DNA of 64,000 bases from Aurantimicrobium minutum (GCF_002355535.1 NZ_AP017457.1:124001-188000); one strand, 5' to 3'. Positions 52,884 through 62,223 are shown, counted from the first letter of the stretch. Numbers and translations are program-made. Notes: a model not told the origin generated them from the sequence alone.

Positions 52884-53740
52884 ATGTTTAGAATTTTTGA
52901 TAATGTCTCATGACTCAAGTTCTGAGACTTTTCTTGTAATTGTCGTGCATAAAAATCATTGAAATGTGACTGCAGCCTCAAGATGTCTTCAATAGGAATG
53001 TCGATCTCCCTTTTCCTCGCATTTTTTAGGATTATCTGGAAAGCCTCTAACCAATAAAAAGCCATTTTTGTTTTGTCTTTTGTCATATTGGAGCCATGAA
53101 CACGGTAAACACAACCGGTCAAGCCCGTGTAATGCATTGAAAGACTATTTGCTGCTAAATCGCACCAAAATACCCAGTCCTCTTTGGCCTTAATGCCTTC
53201 ATGAAATGGTATTTTTTCTATCGCGTTTTTTCTAAACAGTGCAGCGTGAATAGGAATGGTTAGTCCTGATTCCCAAAATGAAAAAAAATCTTCCCATTTA
53301 AAATCGAAGTTGGCTACCGTTGAAGGTTCTTCACGCCAAAAGTGACTTCTGAAAATATCTGTGTATTCGAAATCATCAATTACAACATCCAGGGCAGGGA
53401 ATTCTTGAAAAAATTCGAGTTGCTTATCTATGCTTCCGCTAACCAGGAGGTCATCAGCGTCTAGAAATTTGATAAACGAACCGCTGGATTGAATTACGCC
53501 TGTGTTTCTTGCAGAAGAGAGGCCTTTATTTGTTTGATTCACTACTCTGATGTTGTTCTGTTGGAGTGAAACTATCTCGTCTAATTTCCTCAAGGTAACA
53601 GCGTCTGTTGAGCCATCGTTGACAATGATTATTTCCAAGTCTTGCTTAGAGGAAATAGATGCCGATTTCAGGGAATCACCAAGAAAGTGGCCTTGGTTGT
53701 AACAAGGAATAATGACAGATACTTCAGGATTCATATTCAA
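52874..53740 (-). CDS. Glycosyltransferase family 2
   Basis: A 288-residue GT-A enzyme: VSVIIPCYNQGHFLGDSLKSA, EIIIVNDGSTD, GLSSARNTGV, and FIKFLDADDLLVSGSIDKQLEF with the metal-binding DAD. The acceptor-side segment KEDWVFWCDLA is clear. It overlaps the methyltransferase-fusion gene by 17 bases and the next glycosyltransferase by 10, so it sits in the middle of a tightly packed minus-strand operon (56767 down to 51741). Confidence 0.87.
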   Translation of the reverse strand: MNMNPEVSVIIPCYNQGHFLGDSLKSASISSKQDLEIIIVNDGSTDAVTLRKLDEIVSLQQNNIRVVNQTNKGLSSARNTGVIQSSGSFIKFLDADDLLVSGSIDKQLEFFQEFPALDVVIDDFEYTDIFRSHFWREEPSTVANFDFKWEDFFSFWESGLTIPIHAALFRKNAIEKIPFHEGIKAKEDWVFWCDLAANSLSMHYTGLTGCVYRVHGSNMTKDKTKMAFYWLEAFQIILKNARKREIDIPIEDILRLQSHFNDFYARQLQEKSQNLSHETLSKILNIWN

Positions 53741-55052
53741 TTTCCGCCAGTATCTTTATCAATTCAACAGTTTCAGATATTTTCTGAGTCAAATTTTTCT
53801 GTGGAGCCACTAAAGACATTGTTCCTAAATCAAAATGTAACGACGATTGGAACGATTGGCCTTTTGCTTGTATATCTTGAGTTTTGGTGTCAATTCTGAC
53901 AATGGGGCTAGCTACTCGCCCCTCCAAAATTCCATAGAGTATGTAGTGAACTAATGGGTTGATTCCCGATAATGAGACATCAGGATTTTGGTAGCAATAA
54001 AACTTAGTGTCGAAGTAAGGAGAAGGATTCCTTCCCTCCGTAGCCCCATGTTCCAGAAAATGAGTAGCAGGATCGACATCAGAGCGTTCGATATCCGAGT
54101 ATGCCCATCTGTACCACTCGGCATCGAAAAAGATAGAATTTTGAATTAATTCTTTGTGTTTCTTTAGTTTCCACGAATGAATTAACCCAAATCTTGTAAC
54201 TATTTTGTTTTTCAATGTTCGTGTAACTTTCAATTGATTGAAAGAATGCCATTCTCCCTCCTTCCCTGAAAGTAAAGACGAAAAAGATAGAGGAGAGCAG
54301 ATTACATCTTCATTGAAATTAAACTGCCCACTTCCATATGGTTTTTGTTGACTTTGAAGATGGTCAATCAAATTTGTTGATTCCGTGAGGGCGGTAGTTA
54401 AGTCTTCTACCTGTTTTTCAAGTTCGGAATTTCTAACTTTTGTTCTAATAGAATCTCTTTCAACTCGTGATTCCCAAACGAGGAATGAATAGTTGTCTCT
54501 AAATCTTGGCTGACCACGTTTTATTCCCCAAAAATATAGGTCATGAGTTGAATGATTGACCGAAAATTGATACTCAGAAAAAACAGACTTTAAGTTTACT
54601 ACTTTTTCAATATCGGCTTCAGTTAGATTCTTGTAATAATCTGGCCAACCGGCATCCTCTAGAAAAGGGGCATCCTGGATTGTTGTAGCCTTTGTTCCAT
54701 GTTCTGGCCTGCCAGTTGTGGCGCAAGTAAAAAGAAATAACCCTCCTGGCTTCAACATTCTAATTATGTTTTGGATAGTTTCGGGATAGTGGATGTCATG
54801 CTCGAAAACCTCGGTTGAGATGATGACATCCACAGATTCGTCGGGGAGCCCCAATTCGTGACCCTTACAAATTAAGTCAACATTTTTCCCAATCGATAAA
54901 TCGACGCCAAGATAAAGGCAGTCACTGAAGAGCTCTCGATTACTTCCATTTATGTCGAGTGATCCAATGTCAACAACGAATGTGTTGTAGAAGTAACGGG
55001 GATGTAAATTTCTGACTTGCTCACAAAAGTAAGCTTGCTCCTTGTGCGCCAT
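53724..55052 (-). CDS. SAM-dependent methyltransferase with a glycan-locus C-terminal domain
   Basis: A 442-residue two-part protein. The first 190 residues are a class I methyltransferase with motif I VVDIGSLDING, the acidic LGVDLS loop, and LPDESVDVIISTEVFEH plus MLKPGGLFLFTC. A coiled-coil-like stretch follows (about 205-240). The C-terminal part FFDAEWYRWAYSDIERSD with PATHFLEHGATEGRNPS and NPDVSLSGINPLVHYILYG is the repeat often attached to rhamnan-type glycosyltransferases. It may methylate a sugar on the chain and stop or mark its end. A GGGGGAAGG site precedes the ATG. Confidence 0.82.
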   Translation of the reverse strand: MAHKEQAYFCEQVRNLHPRYFYNTFVVDIGSLDINGSNRELFSDCLYLGVDLSIGKNVDLICKGHELGLPDESVDVIISTEVFEHDIHYPETIQNIIRMLKPGGLFLFTCATTGRPEHGTKATTIQDAPFLEDAGWPDYYKNLTEADIEKVVNLKSVFSEYQFSVNHSTHDLYFWGIKRGQPRFRDNYSFLVWESRVERDSIRTKVRNSELEKQVEDLTTALTESTNLIDHLQSQQKPYGSGQFNFNEDVICSPLSFSSLLSGKEGEWHSFNQLKVTRTLKNKIVTRFGLIHSWKLKKHKELIQNSIFFDAEWYRWAYSDIERSDVDPATHFLEHGATEGRNPSPYFDTKFYCYQNPDVSLSGINPLVHYILYGILEGRVASPIVRIDTKTQDIQAKGQSFQSSLHFDLGTMSLVAPQKNLTQKISETVELIKILAEIEYES

Positions 55053-55100
55053 TCGACCTTCCCCCTAAAGTACATTTTATTGTACACACAGAGGTAAACA

Positions 55101-56552
55101 CTATGTAACGTCACTGGGATGGTTGGACCAAAATCTGTTATCTTCCAGCCTTGGCCCCCATCGTTCTGCAATGATATCTAGTTCGTAATAATGCACATGT
55201 GCATCTCTGGTTTTGCTTTCGAAATGGAATAGTTCAGCAAACGGGGTCCAATAAACGTCGTATCCCGCCCAACCAACTTTCAAGCACAAATCCACGTCAT
55301 TGAAGTTTCCGGGTAGAAGCGCCGAAAATCCCCCAACGCGCTTAAACACTTCTCTTGGCATCATTGCGCATGCTGCCGTAACTCCTGAAAGTTCACGTTC
55401 TACCAATAGAGCACCTCGTGGACCTTTAGAACCTCGAGGCGCGTTGAGGCCAATGTGCGTTGGCGATCCATGGTAATAGGCATGACCAGCATGTTGGATG
55501 GTGCCATCCTCGTAGTACAACATGGCCCCAACCATCCCGGCGTTGGGCAATTGTGCCAATGATAGGAGCGCCTCTAACCAACCTTTTGAAATAACTTCTA
55601 TGTCATCGTTGAGTAGAAGTATGAATTCACCTTGAGAATGCACGAAACCTAAATTCATTTTCTTAGAAAAATTGAATGCTTCGTTCCACAGAACAAGACT
55701 TAATCTGGGCCCTGTAATTTCCTCCAACTCCTGGATTACAGAGGAGTCGTATCCCTCATCAACGACTACTACATATTCAATATTTAGGTGTTTTGTTGTA
55801 CTTTCAACACTTTCTATTGTTCTAATCAGAAGTGGTTTTTGGTCGTGGGGATCTTTTGTTCCTCGAGTAGGAATAATGATGGAAATAAGTGTGTCTGTCT
55901 GTGCAAAACGCCTTGACGGAAATAATTCCGCACTAATTACTTCAACACACTCTCCGCCGTTTGGTTGATCGAGGAAATCATGAATTGTGTTGCGAATGTA
56001 TTCAGATTCTTGAAGAGTAACTTCCCGTGGCTCCAAGAAAGCCTCGTGAAAAATTTGTGTTTTCCCATGAGATATCACTTTTTTTTGAAGGAATAAACTT
56101 AGAGTCAAACTCCACAAACTTGTTGTCCCGAACTTGAAACTTAAACCAGGAATTTCATTGATAGTTTCACGCTTAAATATGACAAAAGGGCCCAAGTAGT
56201 TTTGCCCTCGGAGCCTTTCCGGTGAGAACTCTGGTCGTTGCACTTCTCGAGAATCAAAATAAATTACATCTGAATCTTTATTTTGGGAAAGTTCGTCAAC
56301 AAACTTAGACGTAAATCTAGTTCTTGGGGTAATGGGTTCAAAAATGAAGACAATTCTGTCGCAATCACTTCTTGAAATAGCAGCTTTAATTTCGCTGTTA
56401 TTTTCATTCCCCAACATTTTCAGCTCTTCGATGTTGACACCACCAACGGTCTTGGACAGCGCCGCAGCCCAATTGTGTATCTTTTTTTTGCTATTTTTCG
56501 GAAGAGTATCTTCTATTAGGAAGGTTATTTTTTCTTGGAAAATTGGTTTCAT
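55101..56552 (-). CDS. Glycosyltransferase family 2 with N-terminal extension
   Basis: A 483-residue protein. The catalytic GT-A domain starts near residue 220 (ISIIIPTRGTKD) and shows VVVVDEGYDSS, the segment FNFSKKMNLGFVHSQGEFILLLNDDIEVISKGWLEALL, and GNFNDVDLCLKVGWAGYDVYWTP. This is the rhamnosyltransferase-like group. The first 215 residues are a divergent domain with a Lys-rich start. It overlaps the small upstream coiled-coil gene by 4 bp (ATGA). No ribosome site other than coupling is needed. Confidence 0.87.
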   Translation of the reverse strand: MKPIFQEKITFLIEDTLPKNSKKKIHNWAAALSKTVGGVNIEELKMLGNENNSEIKAAISRSDCDRIVFIFEPITPRTRFTSKFVDELSQNKDSDVIYFDSREVQRPEFSPERLRGQNYLGPFVIFKRETINEIPGLSFKFGTTSLWSLTLSLFLQKKVISHGKTQIFHEAFLEPREVTLQESEYIRNTIHDFLDQPNGGECVEVISAELFPSRRFAQTDTLISIIIPTRGTKDPHDQKPLLIRTIESVESTTKHLNIEYVVVVDEGYDSSVIQELEEITGPRLSLVLWNEAFNFSKKMNLGFVHSQGEFILLLNDDIEVISKGWLEALLSLAQLPNAGMVGAMLYYEDGTIQHAGHAYYHGSPTHIGLNAPRGSKGPRGALLVERELSGVTAACAMMPREVFKRVGGFSALLPGNFNDVDLCLKVGWAGYDVYWTPFAELFHFESKTRDAHVHYYELDIIAERWGPRLEDNRFWSNHPSDVT

Positions 56553-56767
56553 CTACGAACCTTTTTCACGACCCAAGCTGCAGGGGAAAGAACTAATTTG
56601 CCTACCTTGTAGGGCCTAGAGTTCTTGATAATGCGAAGATCTTTAACCCCCGCATCAATACTTAGCCGTGCCACTTCTGCTTCGAGCCCAATGATTCGAT
56701 CCACCAATGCCAGCACTCTTAACTCATCGCTGTGATCCGCATTTATGAAAACCGGGCTCTCTGGCAT
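56549..56767 (-). CDS. Small coiled-coil protein of the glycopolymer operon
   Basis: A 72-residue protein. Residues 15-45 form a short coiled coil (LRVLALVDRIIGLEAEVARLS), and the C terminus SRPYKVGKLVLSPAAWVVKK resembles the motif that in other loci follows a coiled coil inside larger glycosyltransferases and glycan-operon methyltransferases. Here it is a separate gene. It leads the minus-strand operon with a clear AGGAG site and overlaps the next gene by 4 bp. It may tether the glycosyltransferases to the membrane; that role is inference. Confidence 0.7.
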   Translation of the reverse strand: MPESPVFINADHSDELRVLALVDRIIGLEAEVARLSIDAGVKDLRIIKNSRPYKVGKLVLSPAAWVVKKVRR

Positions 56768-56834
56768 GATTTACTCCTGATTATTTATCGCGTTTTGACT
56801 CTTCGGTTTAATCTTCTATGACAAACTTACCTGT

Positions 56835-57521
56835 GTGGATACCCTTAACGCCGTAGATACCAGTTCCTGGATTGTTATCCCCTTGTATAACGAAGAAACC
56901 GTAATTGGTGAAGTCGTCAAGGAGCTTAGGGCTCAATTCAAGTATGTAGTTTGCATTGATGATGGTAGTGCGGACAATTCAGCAACAATTGCGGAAGAAG
57001 CTGGCGCTATCGTCATCAAACATCCAATAAATCTTGGTCAGGGGGCAGCACTTCAGACCGGTATCGAATACGCTCTGCAAAACAAAGAATGCGAATACAT
57101 TGTTACCTTCGATGCAGACGGGCAACATCAGCTCATCGACGCACAGAATATGCTTTCTCTTGCCCGTGAAAAGAAACTTGGAATGGTATTTGGTTCTCGT
57201 TTTTTAGACAGCAGAACGAAACCCGGATTTGCCAAAAAAATAATACTTAAGACAGCAGTTTGGGTTTCAAATCTCATGAGCCCAATCAAACTTACAGATG
57301 CGCACAATGGATTGCGGGTCCTAAGTCGGCAAGCTGCCGAGAATCTAGATTTGAAGCAAGATCGAATGGCTCATGCAAGTGAAATAGTCGTTCAGCTTGG
57401 AAAGACTCAGTTACCGTGGGCAGAGTATCCAGTGGAAGTGTTGTATACGGAATATTCAAAATCAAAAGGCCAGCCCATCATTAACGCAGTGAATATACTC
57501 GTCGAACTGATTGTGAAATGA
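56835..57521 (+). CDS. Glycosyltransferase family 2, polyprenyl-phosphate type
   Basis: A 228-residue enzyme with SWIVIPLYNEETVIGEVV, VCIDDGSADNSATIAEEAGA, HPINLGQGAALQTGIEYAL and VTFDADGQHQ, the group that makes dolichyl- or undecaprenyl-phosphate mannose/glucose. The start is GTG at 56835 without a clear ribosome site. It overlaps the next DUF2304 gene by 4 bp, and such GT2-DUF2304 pairs are common. The lipid-linked sugar could be the donor for the GT-C-like or DUF2142 membrane proteins. Confidence 0.87.
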   Translation: MDTLNAVDTSSWIVIPLYNEETVIGEVVKELRAQFKYVVCIDDGSADNSATIAEEAGAIVIKHPINLGQGAALQTGIEYALQNKECEYIVTFDADGQHQLIDAQNMLSLAREKKLGMVFGSRFLDSRTKPGFAKKIILKTAVWVSNLMSPIKLTDAHNGLRVLSRQAAENLDLKQDRMAHASEIVVQLGKTQLPWAEYPVEVLYTEYSKSKGQPIINAVNILVELIVK

Positions 57522-57889
57522 CAATGTGGGTACAAATTGCTCTAATTCTCGCTCTGATTTTTGTACTTGTTTACCTTGTACGATCCAAACCGAGTGCTAA
57601 ACAGCTAGCAATTGGGCGTCTTGTAATAATTTTTGCAGTCATTTGCGGAGTTGTAGTCATAATCGCTCCTGGCGTTTTGACCAGTTTTGCTAATTTCCTA
57701 GGTGTTGGTCGTGGAACTGACTTACTCGTTTACGTACTGATAATCGCTTTTTTGATTAATGCTGTCTCAAATTACAAAAAAAATATTGAAACATCACGAA
57801 AAATAACAAAACTTGCAAGGGCGGTGTGCCTTGAGAATCAACATCTTAGGGATGAAATCTCGAAACATACTGCTTCCAAGAGCGACTAG
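57518..57889 (+). CDS. DUF2304 family membrane protein
   Basis: A 123-residue protein with three membrane helices (about 4-20, 34-56 and 66-84) and a C-terminal coiled-coil tail. DUF2304 proteins accompany polyprenyl-phosphate glycosyltransferases and may anchor them or move the lipid sugar. It overlaps the GT2 gene by 4 bp. No catalytic residues are recognisable. Confidence 0.8.
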   Translation: MTMWVQIALILALIFVLVYLVRSKPSAKQLAIGRLVIIFAVICGVVVIIAPGVLTSFANFLGVGRGTDLLVYVLIIAFLINAVSNYKKNIETSRKITKLARAVCLENQHLRDEISKHTASKSD

Positions 57890-57931
57890 TATCGTTTTTG
57901 CCCAGCTTGGAATAACCAAAGTCGCGAATTG

Positions 57932-58870
57932 ATGAAATCTGTTGACGTTGTAATCCCCGTTTATGGAAATTGGGAGACTGTTCGCCAATGTTTGATGTCA
58001 CTAAATTCTCAATCAACCGAAGTAAGTATCATCGTTGTTGATGATTGCAGTCCTGATGACACGGCCGAGAATATAGTCTCCAGTTTTCCTAATATTCGCC
58101 TAATCCAGAATTCGAAAAATCTAGGTTTCGCAAAAACTTGCAACAGGGGAATTGCCTCCGGGGATTCAGACTTAGTTGTTTTAGTTAACAGCGATGTAGT
58201 TGCTGATAGATACATGGTTGAAAATCTTCAAAAAACTTTTGAGGAAAATCCTGAAGTCGGCAGCGCTACCCCGTTACTTCTCAAGCCAAATGGTCTTGTT
58301 GATGGTTTTGGAATAACAGTTGATTCGACACTTTCAGGTTTTGTTCGTTATTCAGGCAGAACGGTGGAACAATTACGTGAATACTTCCCTCCGGTTTTAG
58401 CTGCTTACGGAGCTGTTGCTGCCTTCAGGAGAAAAGCGCTTGACCAGGTTGGATTACTTGATGAAAACATATTTATGTATGGCGAAGAGCTAGATCTGGG
58501 TTTACGCCTTATTGCAAGTGGTTGGAAGAGTGAAGCTGTTATAAGCGCAACTGGGGTCCACATTGGAGGGGCAAGTATAGGGCTAGGGTCTCCAGGACAA
58601 AGAGAAAAATCTGGTTTTGGTCGCGGGTATATCCTCAAATCTTACGGTGTGCTAAAAACCAGATTTGCTGCTAGGGCTTTGGTTACAGAGGTGCTTGTCT
58701 GTATCGCAGACACGATAATTCACCGAGACCTCGCTGCAATACGAGGAAGAATCCTCGGTTGGAAAGTTGGTCGATATGCTCCCGAGAAACCAAAAATCAA
58801 GGACATTAAACTTGCCGATATCTCATTCCTGAAAAGTATGAGGTTACGAAGTTCAAAGGTGATGTTTTGA
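57932..58870 (+). CDS. Glycosyltransferase family 2, rhamnosyltransferase-like
   Basis: A 312-residue enzyme with VDVVIPVYGNWETVRQCLMSL, IIVVDDCSPDDT, NLGFAKTCNRGIASGDSDLVVLVNSDVVADRYMVENL and a MYGEELDLGLRLIASGWK acceptor motif, as in WbbL/RfbF-type rhamnosyltransferases. dTDP-rhamnose from the rfb genes at 34-36 kb is a plausible donor. ATG at 57932 is preferred to the TTG directly before it. The stop overlaps the start of the flippase-like gene. Confidence 0.87.
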   Translation: MKSVDVVIPVYGNWETVRQCLMSLNSQSTEVSIIVVDDCSPDDTAENIVSSFPNIRLIQNSKNLGFAKTCNRGIASGDSDLVVLVNSDVVADRYMVENLQKTFEENPEVGSATPLLLKPNGLVDGFGITVDSTLSGFVRYSGRTVEQLREYFPPVLAAYGAVAAFRRKALDQVGLLDENIFMYGEELDLGLRLIASGWKSEAVISATGVHIGGASIGLGSPGQREKSGFGRGYILKSYGVLKTRFAARALVTEVLVCIADTIIHRDLAAIRGRILGWKVGRYAPEKPKIKDIKLADISFLKSMRLRSSKVMF

Positions 58871-59967
58871 AAAAAACTCTCTTAGCCCTCGCAACGTTGG
58901 GCGGCGGAATTTCCTTAGCGATTGTTCCTGCAATTTCCCTTATTGGAGTAACTAAACTATTTACAATACAAGAACAAGGTTTTCTTTCTGTAGCAATCAT
59001 GTTTGCCACTTACGTTGGTCAAACCGCAACAGCTGCATTGATTGAAGCAAAACTTGCTACTCCAGGTCAGACGGAAGGCATCCGACTTCCTAATCTATTG
59101 ATTTGGGCTTGCGGTGCTATCGTTTTGCTTCTTTTCATCTGGCCGACAAGTATTTGGTTAATTGCGTGTAGCTTGCCTTTCCTCTTCACAGCTATGGAAG
59201 CAGGTAGGGCATCTGCAGTCGCCGCAAGAAGAGATAAAAGAGAGCTTTATGCGTCTTTGACGATTGCGCTTACATCGTTGGTGTCATTGCTGCTGGCATT
59301 TTCTGAAATTTCTCAAACTTTTGGAGTTTTAGCGCTTGGGGTATTTCTTGCGACAGTCATACGGAATGCAGGTTTAGGAAACAATAAAATCCAAAGTTCA
59401 AAACCAATTTTGGTTTGGGTGGTGGCTGATGTAGGACTGACAGGAGCAGTCTTCCCCGTCATAAATTTCGTTATTATTTCCCAGCTTGGGCCTGAAGCAG
59501 CCGTCGCTTTTGCCGCTATTTCAACAGCTTCAGGTGCAATAGGAATTCCTTTGACGTATTTGCGAATGAGGTTGTTGAGCCAACACTCTAAGTTTGAAGT
59601 TCTGATTTCTTCGTTCGCAGTATTTCTGGCAGTATTTGCCATTTTCATCGCAAATTGGTGCGGGCTCTTTGAATTGTTCTTTGGTGAAAGCTGGACGGAA
59701 GCTGCATCAGTTTCAGCCATATTTTTTGCATGTTTATGGCGAGCAACTGCAATTCTCACGACAATCCCGTTCGCTAAATTTAGGAGGGAAGGTAAAGCTC
59801 AGCTCGTCACTCTGGTTCGCCTTTTTTCCAGTTTGGTTATTTTCTTGCTAGCAATTTCAGTTTTACCTTTTAACAATCTTGCATTGGTATTTGTGGCGTT
59901 GTTTGCTGGAGAACTTTTTCAATGGCTTTTATTTGAATACTTTGGCAGAAAGGCCCGGACAAAGTGA
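58867..59967 (+). CDS. Flippase-like polytopic membrane protein
   Basis: A 366-residue protein with about ten to twelve hydrophobic helices and almost no charged loops, which resembles the Wzx/MATE-type polysaccharide flippases though shorter than usual (400-480). It begins at a TTG that overlaps the previous stop by 4 bases. If it is a flippase it may serve a second, Wzx-type branch beside the ABC exporter; an accessory or scavenger role is also possible. No specific motif proves it. Confidence 0.65.
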   Translation: MKKTLLALATLGGGISLAIVPAISLIGVTKLFTIQEQGFLSVAIMFATYVGQTATAALIEAKLATPGQTEGIRLPNLLIWACGAIVLLLFIWPTSIWLIACSLPFLFTAMEAGRASAVAARRDKRELYASLTIALTSLVSLLLAFSEISQTFGVLALGVFLATVIRNAGLGNNKIQSSKPILVWVVADVGLTGAVFPVINFVIISQLGPEAAVAFAAISTASGAIGIPLTYLRMRLLSQHSKFEVLISSFAVFLAVFAIFIANWCGLFELFFGESWTEAASVSAIFFACLWRATAILTTIPFAKFRREGKAQLVTLVRLFSSLVIFLLAISVLPFNNLALVFVALFAGELFQWLLFEYFGRKARTK

Positions 59968-61100
59968 CAACGGTTTTAGTTGATCTCCTTTTTTTCACTG
60001 GAACTAGAGGAGGTATGGAGTCATACGTTAGGCAGTTGTACCCAGAGATTGCGAAGCAGAGGCCAAACTGGAGACTTGTTGCTCTTGTTTCTCAAGAGAC
60101 CAATCTAGACCTTATTTCCTGGTTCCCAGGGGAAATAGTTCAAATGAAGATTCAAAATAAGTCTCCATTTAGATGGGCATTTGGGGAAATCATAAGTGTG
60201 AATCGTTTTGCCAAAAAAATTGAAGCCAACTTGATTCATTCCCCTGCAAACATTGGTCCAATATGGGGAAGAACTGCCGTAGTTTTGACTTTGCAAGATT
60301 TACTTTCTTTTGAAAAGCCTCAATTGTTTGGCCAACTCACCGGGGTTTTTTTGAGAACCTTAATTCGCATGAGCGCAAATCATGCCAAATCTATTTTGAC
60401 TATTTCTCAGTTTTCAAAATTAAGCATTGAGAAACACTTATCACCAACAAAGAAAAAAATTAAAGTTTCTGAATTAGCCGGCGGTAGAGTCTCAAATACC
60501 CCAAAGAAAGATAATTTCTCTAACCAAAACAGGGCTAAAGCTCAACTTTTGTCGGGAGGGAACAGGCTCCCCCATAAAAACTTTGAAAAACTTATTCAAA
60601 GTCTCGCGCTGATACCAGAGCCGGAGCGTCCCCTTCTCGTTATCACTGGAGGCTCGGATAATGACCCCTTGGCGAAGCTAGTTACTGAATTAGCGTTAGA
60701 AAGTTACGTCGAATTGAAAAGTTGGATTCCACAAGAGCAAATTGAAGAACTTTACGCAGACTCCACGATTTATGTTTTTCCTACGCTTTTTGAGGGATTT
60801 GGTCTACCAATTCTTGAGGCTATGAGCCGAGGATGCCCAGTTATCTGTTCAGACATTCCTGTTCTTCGTGAAGTCGGTGGAGAGGCAGCAATTTATGTGG
60901 ACACCAACAGCCCAGCCGAACTCGCCAAAGTAATCACTCAGACCCTTAGAGACACCTCAACCCTTGATGTTTTGGCTTCACGTGGAATACAGCGGGCAAG
61001 TGAATTCACCTGGGAGCGAACTGCTGAGAAAACCATTACGGTTTTCGAAGAATGTTTACCAAATCAAGAATTTGGTTTACTGAGGAATGAAGGCCACTAG
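59964..61100 (+). CDS. Glycosyltransferase family 1/4 (GT-B)
   Basis: A 378-residue GT-B enzyme. The N-terminal GTRGGMESYVRQLYPEI is the usual start of these enzymes and the C-terminal donor site holds LVITGGSDNDPL, FPTLFEGFGLPILEAMSRGCPVICSDIPVLREV with the EGFGLP motif. The donor sugar is unknown. GTG at 59964 overlaps the previous gene by 4 bp. The last 65 bp overlap the convergent glycosyltransferase gene. Confidence 0.88.
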   Translation: MTTVLVDLLFFTGTRGGMESYVRQLYPEIAKQRPNWRLVALVSQETNLDLISWFPGEIVQMKIQNKSPFRWAFGEIISVNRFAKKIEANLIHSPANIGPIWGRTAVVLTLQDLLSFEKPQLFGQLTGVFLRTLIRMSANHAKSILTISQFSKLSIEKHLSPTKKKIKVSELAGGRVSNTPKKDNFSNQNRAKAQLLSGGNRLPHKNFEKLIQSLALIPEPERPLLVITGGSDNDPLAKLVTELALESYVELKSWIPQEQIEELYADSTIYVFPTLFEGFGLPILEAMSRGCPVICSDIPVLREVGGEAAIYVDTNSPAELAKVITQTLRDTSTLDVLASRGIQRASEFTWERTAEKTITVFEECLPNQEFGLLRNEGH

Positions 61101-62223
61101 ATTTACTGTTGTCAATAAACCACAACCTTGTACTATTTCGTAACTCTTCCTCGTTATCTAGAGCCTTTCTAATTACTGAGGCCAAAGAATCCGCTCTACT
61201 TTCCTGAGCCACATATCCGTTTTTTCCAGGAATTATTAATTCTTTAGATGCATTGTCGGGCTCGTCAATAACTACAGATGGTGTTCCCCATCTCGCCGCT
61301 TCAGAAACCACTAGCCCAAAGCCTTCGCGCTTTGATGGGTTTACATTTACAGAAGCTGACTGCATTAATTTATGGAGTTCTGAATCGGAAACTTTCCCAA
61401 GGAAACGAACCCGCTCTGGATGGCTCAACTTTTTCGATTCTGTGATTAATCCTTCTGTTTCTGGACCAGTACCGACAATATAAAGGTCAATATTTGTTTC
61501 AATGAGTTCCGGTTGATCCATTGCTCTGATAAGAATTTTTATTTGCTTGTCTTCGATGTGTCTTCCGACAAAAAGTAAGTATTTCTTATTTGGAGTATGT
61601 GGTTCCCAATCTTCGTCATCATGCGAATTCAGATCAACTAAGCCCAACTTAATGAGCCGTTGGCTTTTTCTGTATTTCTTTAACCTTCGAGCTGTGAAAT
61701 TACTGTTGACTGTAATAATGTCCCCAAATCGAGTGGCAAATGTTTGTAGTCCAAAAGCTATTGCTCCCATTGTGAAACCACTATATTTTTTCCACTGAGA
61801 GAGCGTCCAAACTTCAAGCCAATCAGCAATTACTAGAGCTTTTGTGCCCAGGAGTGCAGTTGACCCTGCGATGAGGTTTAACACCGGTGTGGAACTCAAG
61901 AACACAACATCATATTTGTTGCGGTTTTTGACAAAAAACCAAAACACTCTCCAGCTAAATGCAAATGCGTTTCTTGGAATTCTTGTTCCTTCATTGTCAT
62001 AAAGTTCGCCTGACCAAATGCCCTTTACGGCAAATGGGTGCGTATCCTTAGGGACATTAAGGATCCTTGTTATGTAATCTACGGAGTGTCCTTTTTCGAC
62101 AAGTAGCTCTGAGATTCGTCCATATACACGTTCTGCCCCACCCGTCTGCGCAGGAAAAAGACAATCGAAAACAACTGCAATCTTGAGTGGTTCTGTGGCC
62201 ATATGACTCATATCCGAAATCAT
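61036..62223 (-). CDS. Glycosyltransferase family 4 (GT-B)
   Basis: A 395-residue GT-B enzyme: IAVVFDCLFPAQTGGAERVYGRISELL at the N terminus, LLFVGRHIEDKQI and the donor-site REGFGLVVSEAARWGTPSVVID near the end. The ATG at 62223 is supported by TAGGGT exactly six bases upstream, although Met8 (62202) would give the more usual N terminus. It overlaps the convergent glycosyltransferase by 65 bp. Donor and acceptor are unknown. Confidence 0.88.
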   Translation of the reverse strand: MISDMSHMATEPLKIAVVFDCLFPAQTGGAERVYGRISELLVEKGHSVDYITRILNVPKDTHPFAVKGIWSGELYDNEGTRIPRNAFAFSWRVFWFFVKNRNKYDVVFLSSTPVLNLIAGSTALLGTKALVIADWLEVWTLSQWKKYSGFTMGAIAFGLQTFATRFGDIITVNSNFTARRLKKYRKSQRLIKLGLVDLNSHDDEDWEPHTPNKKYLLFVGRHIEDKQIKILIRAMDQPELIETNIDLYIVGTGPETEGLITESKKLSHPERVRFLGKVSDSELHKLMQSASVNVNPSKREGFGLVVSEAARWGTPSVVIDEPDNASKELIIPGKNGYVAQESRADSLASVIRKALDNEEELRNSTRLWFIDNSKSSGLHSSVNQILDLVNILRKP

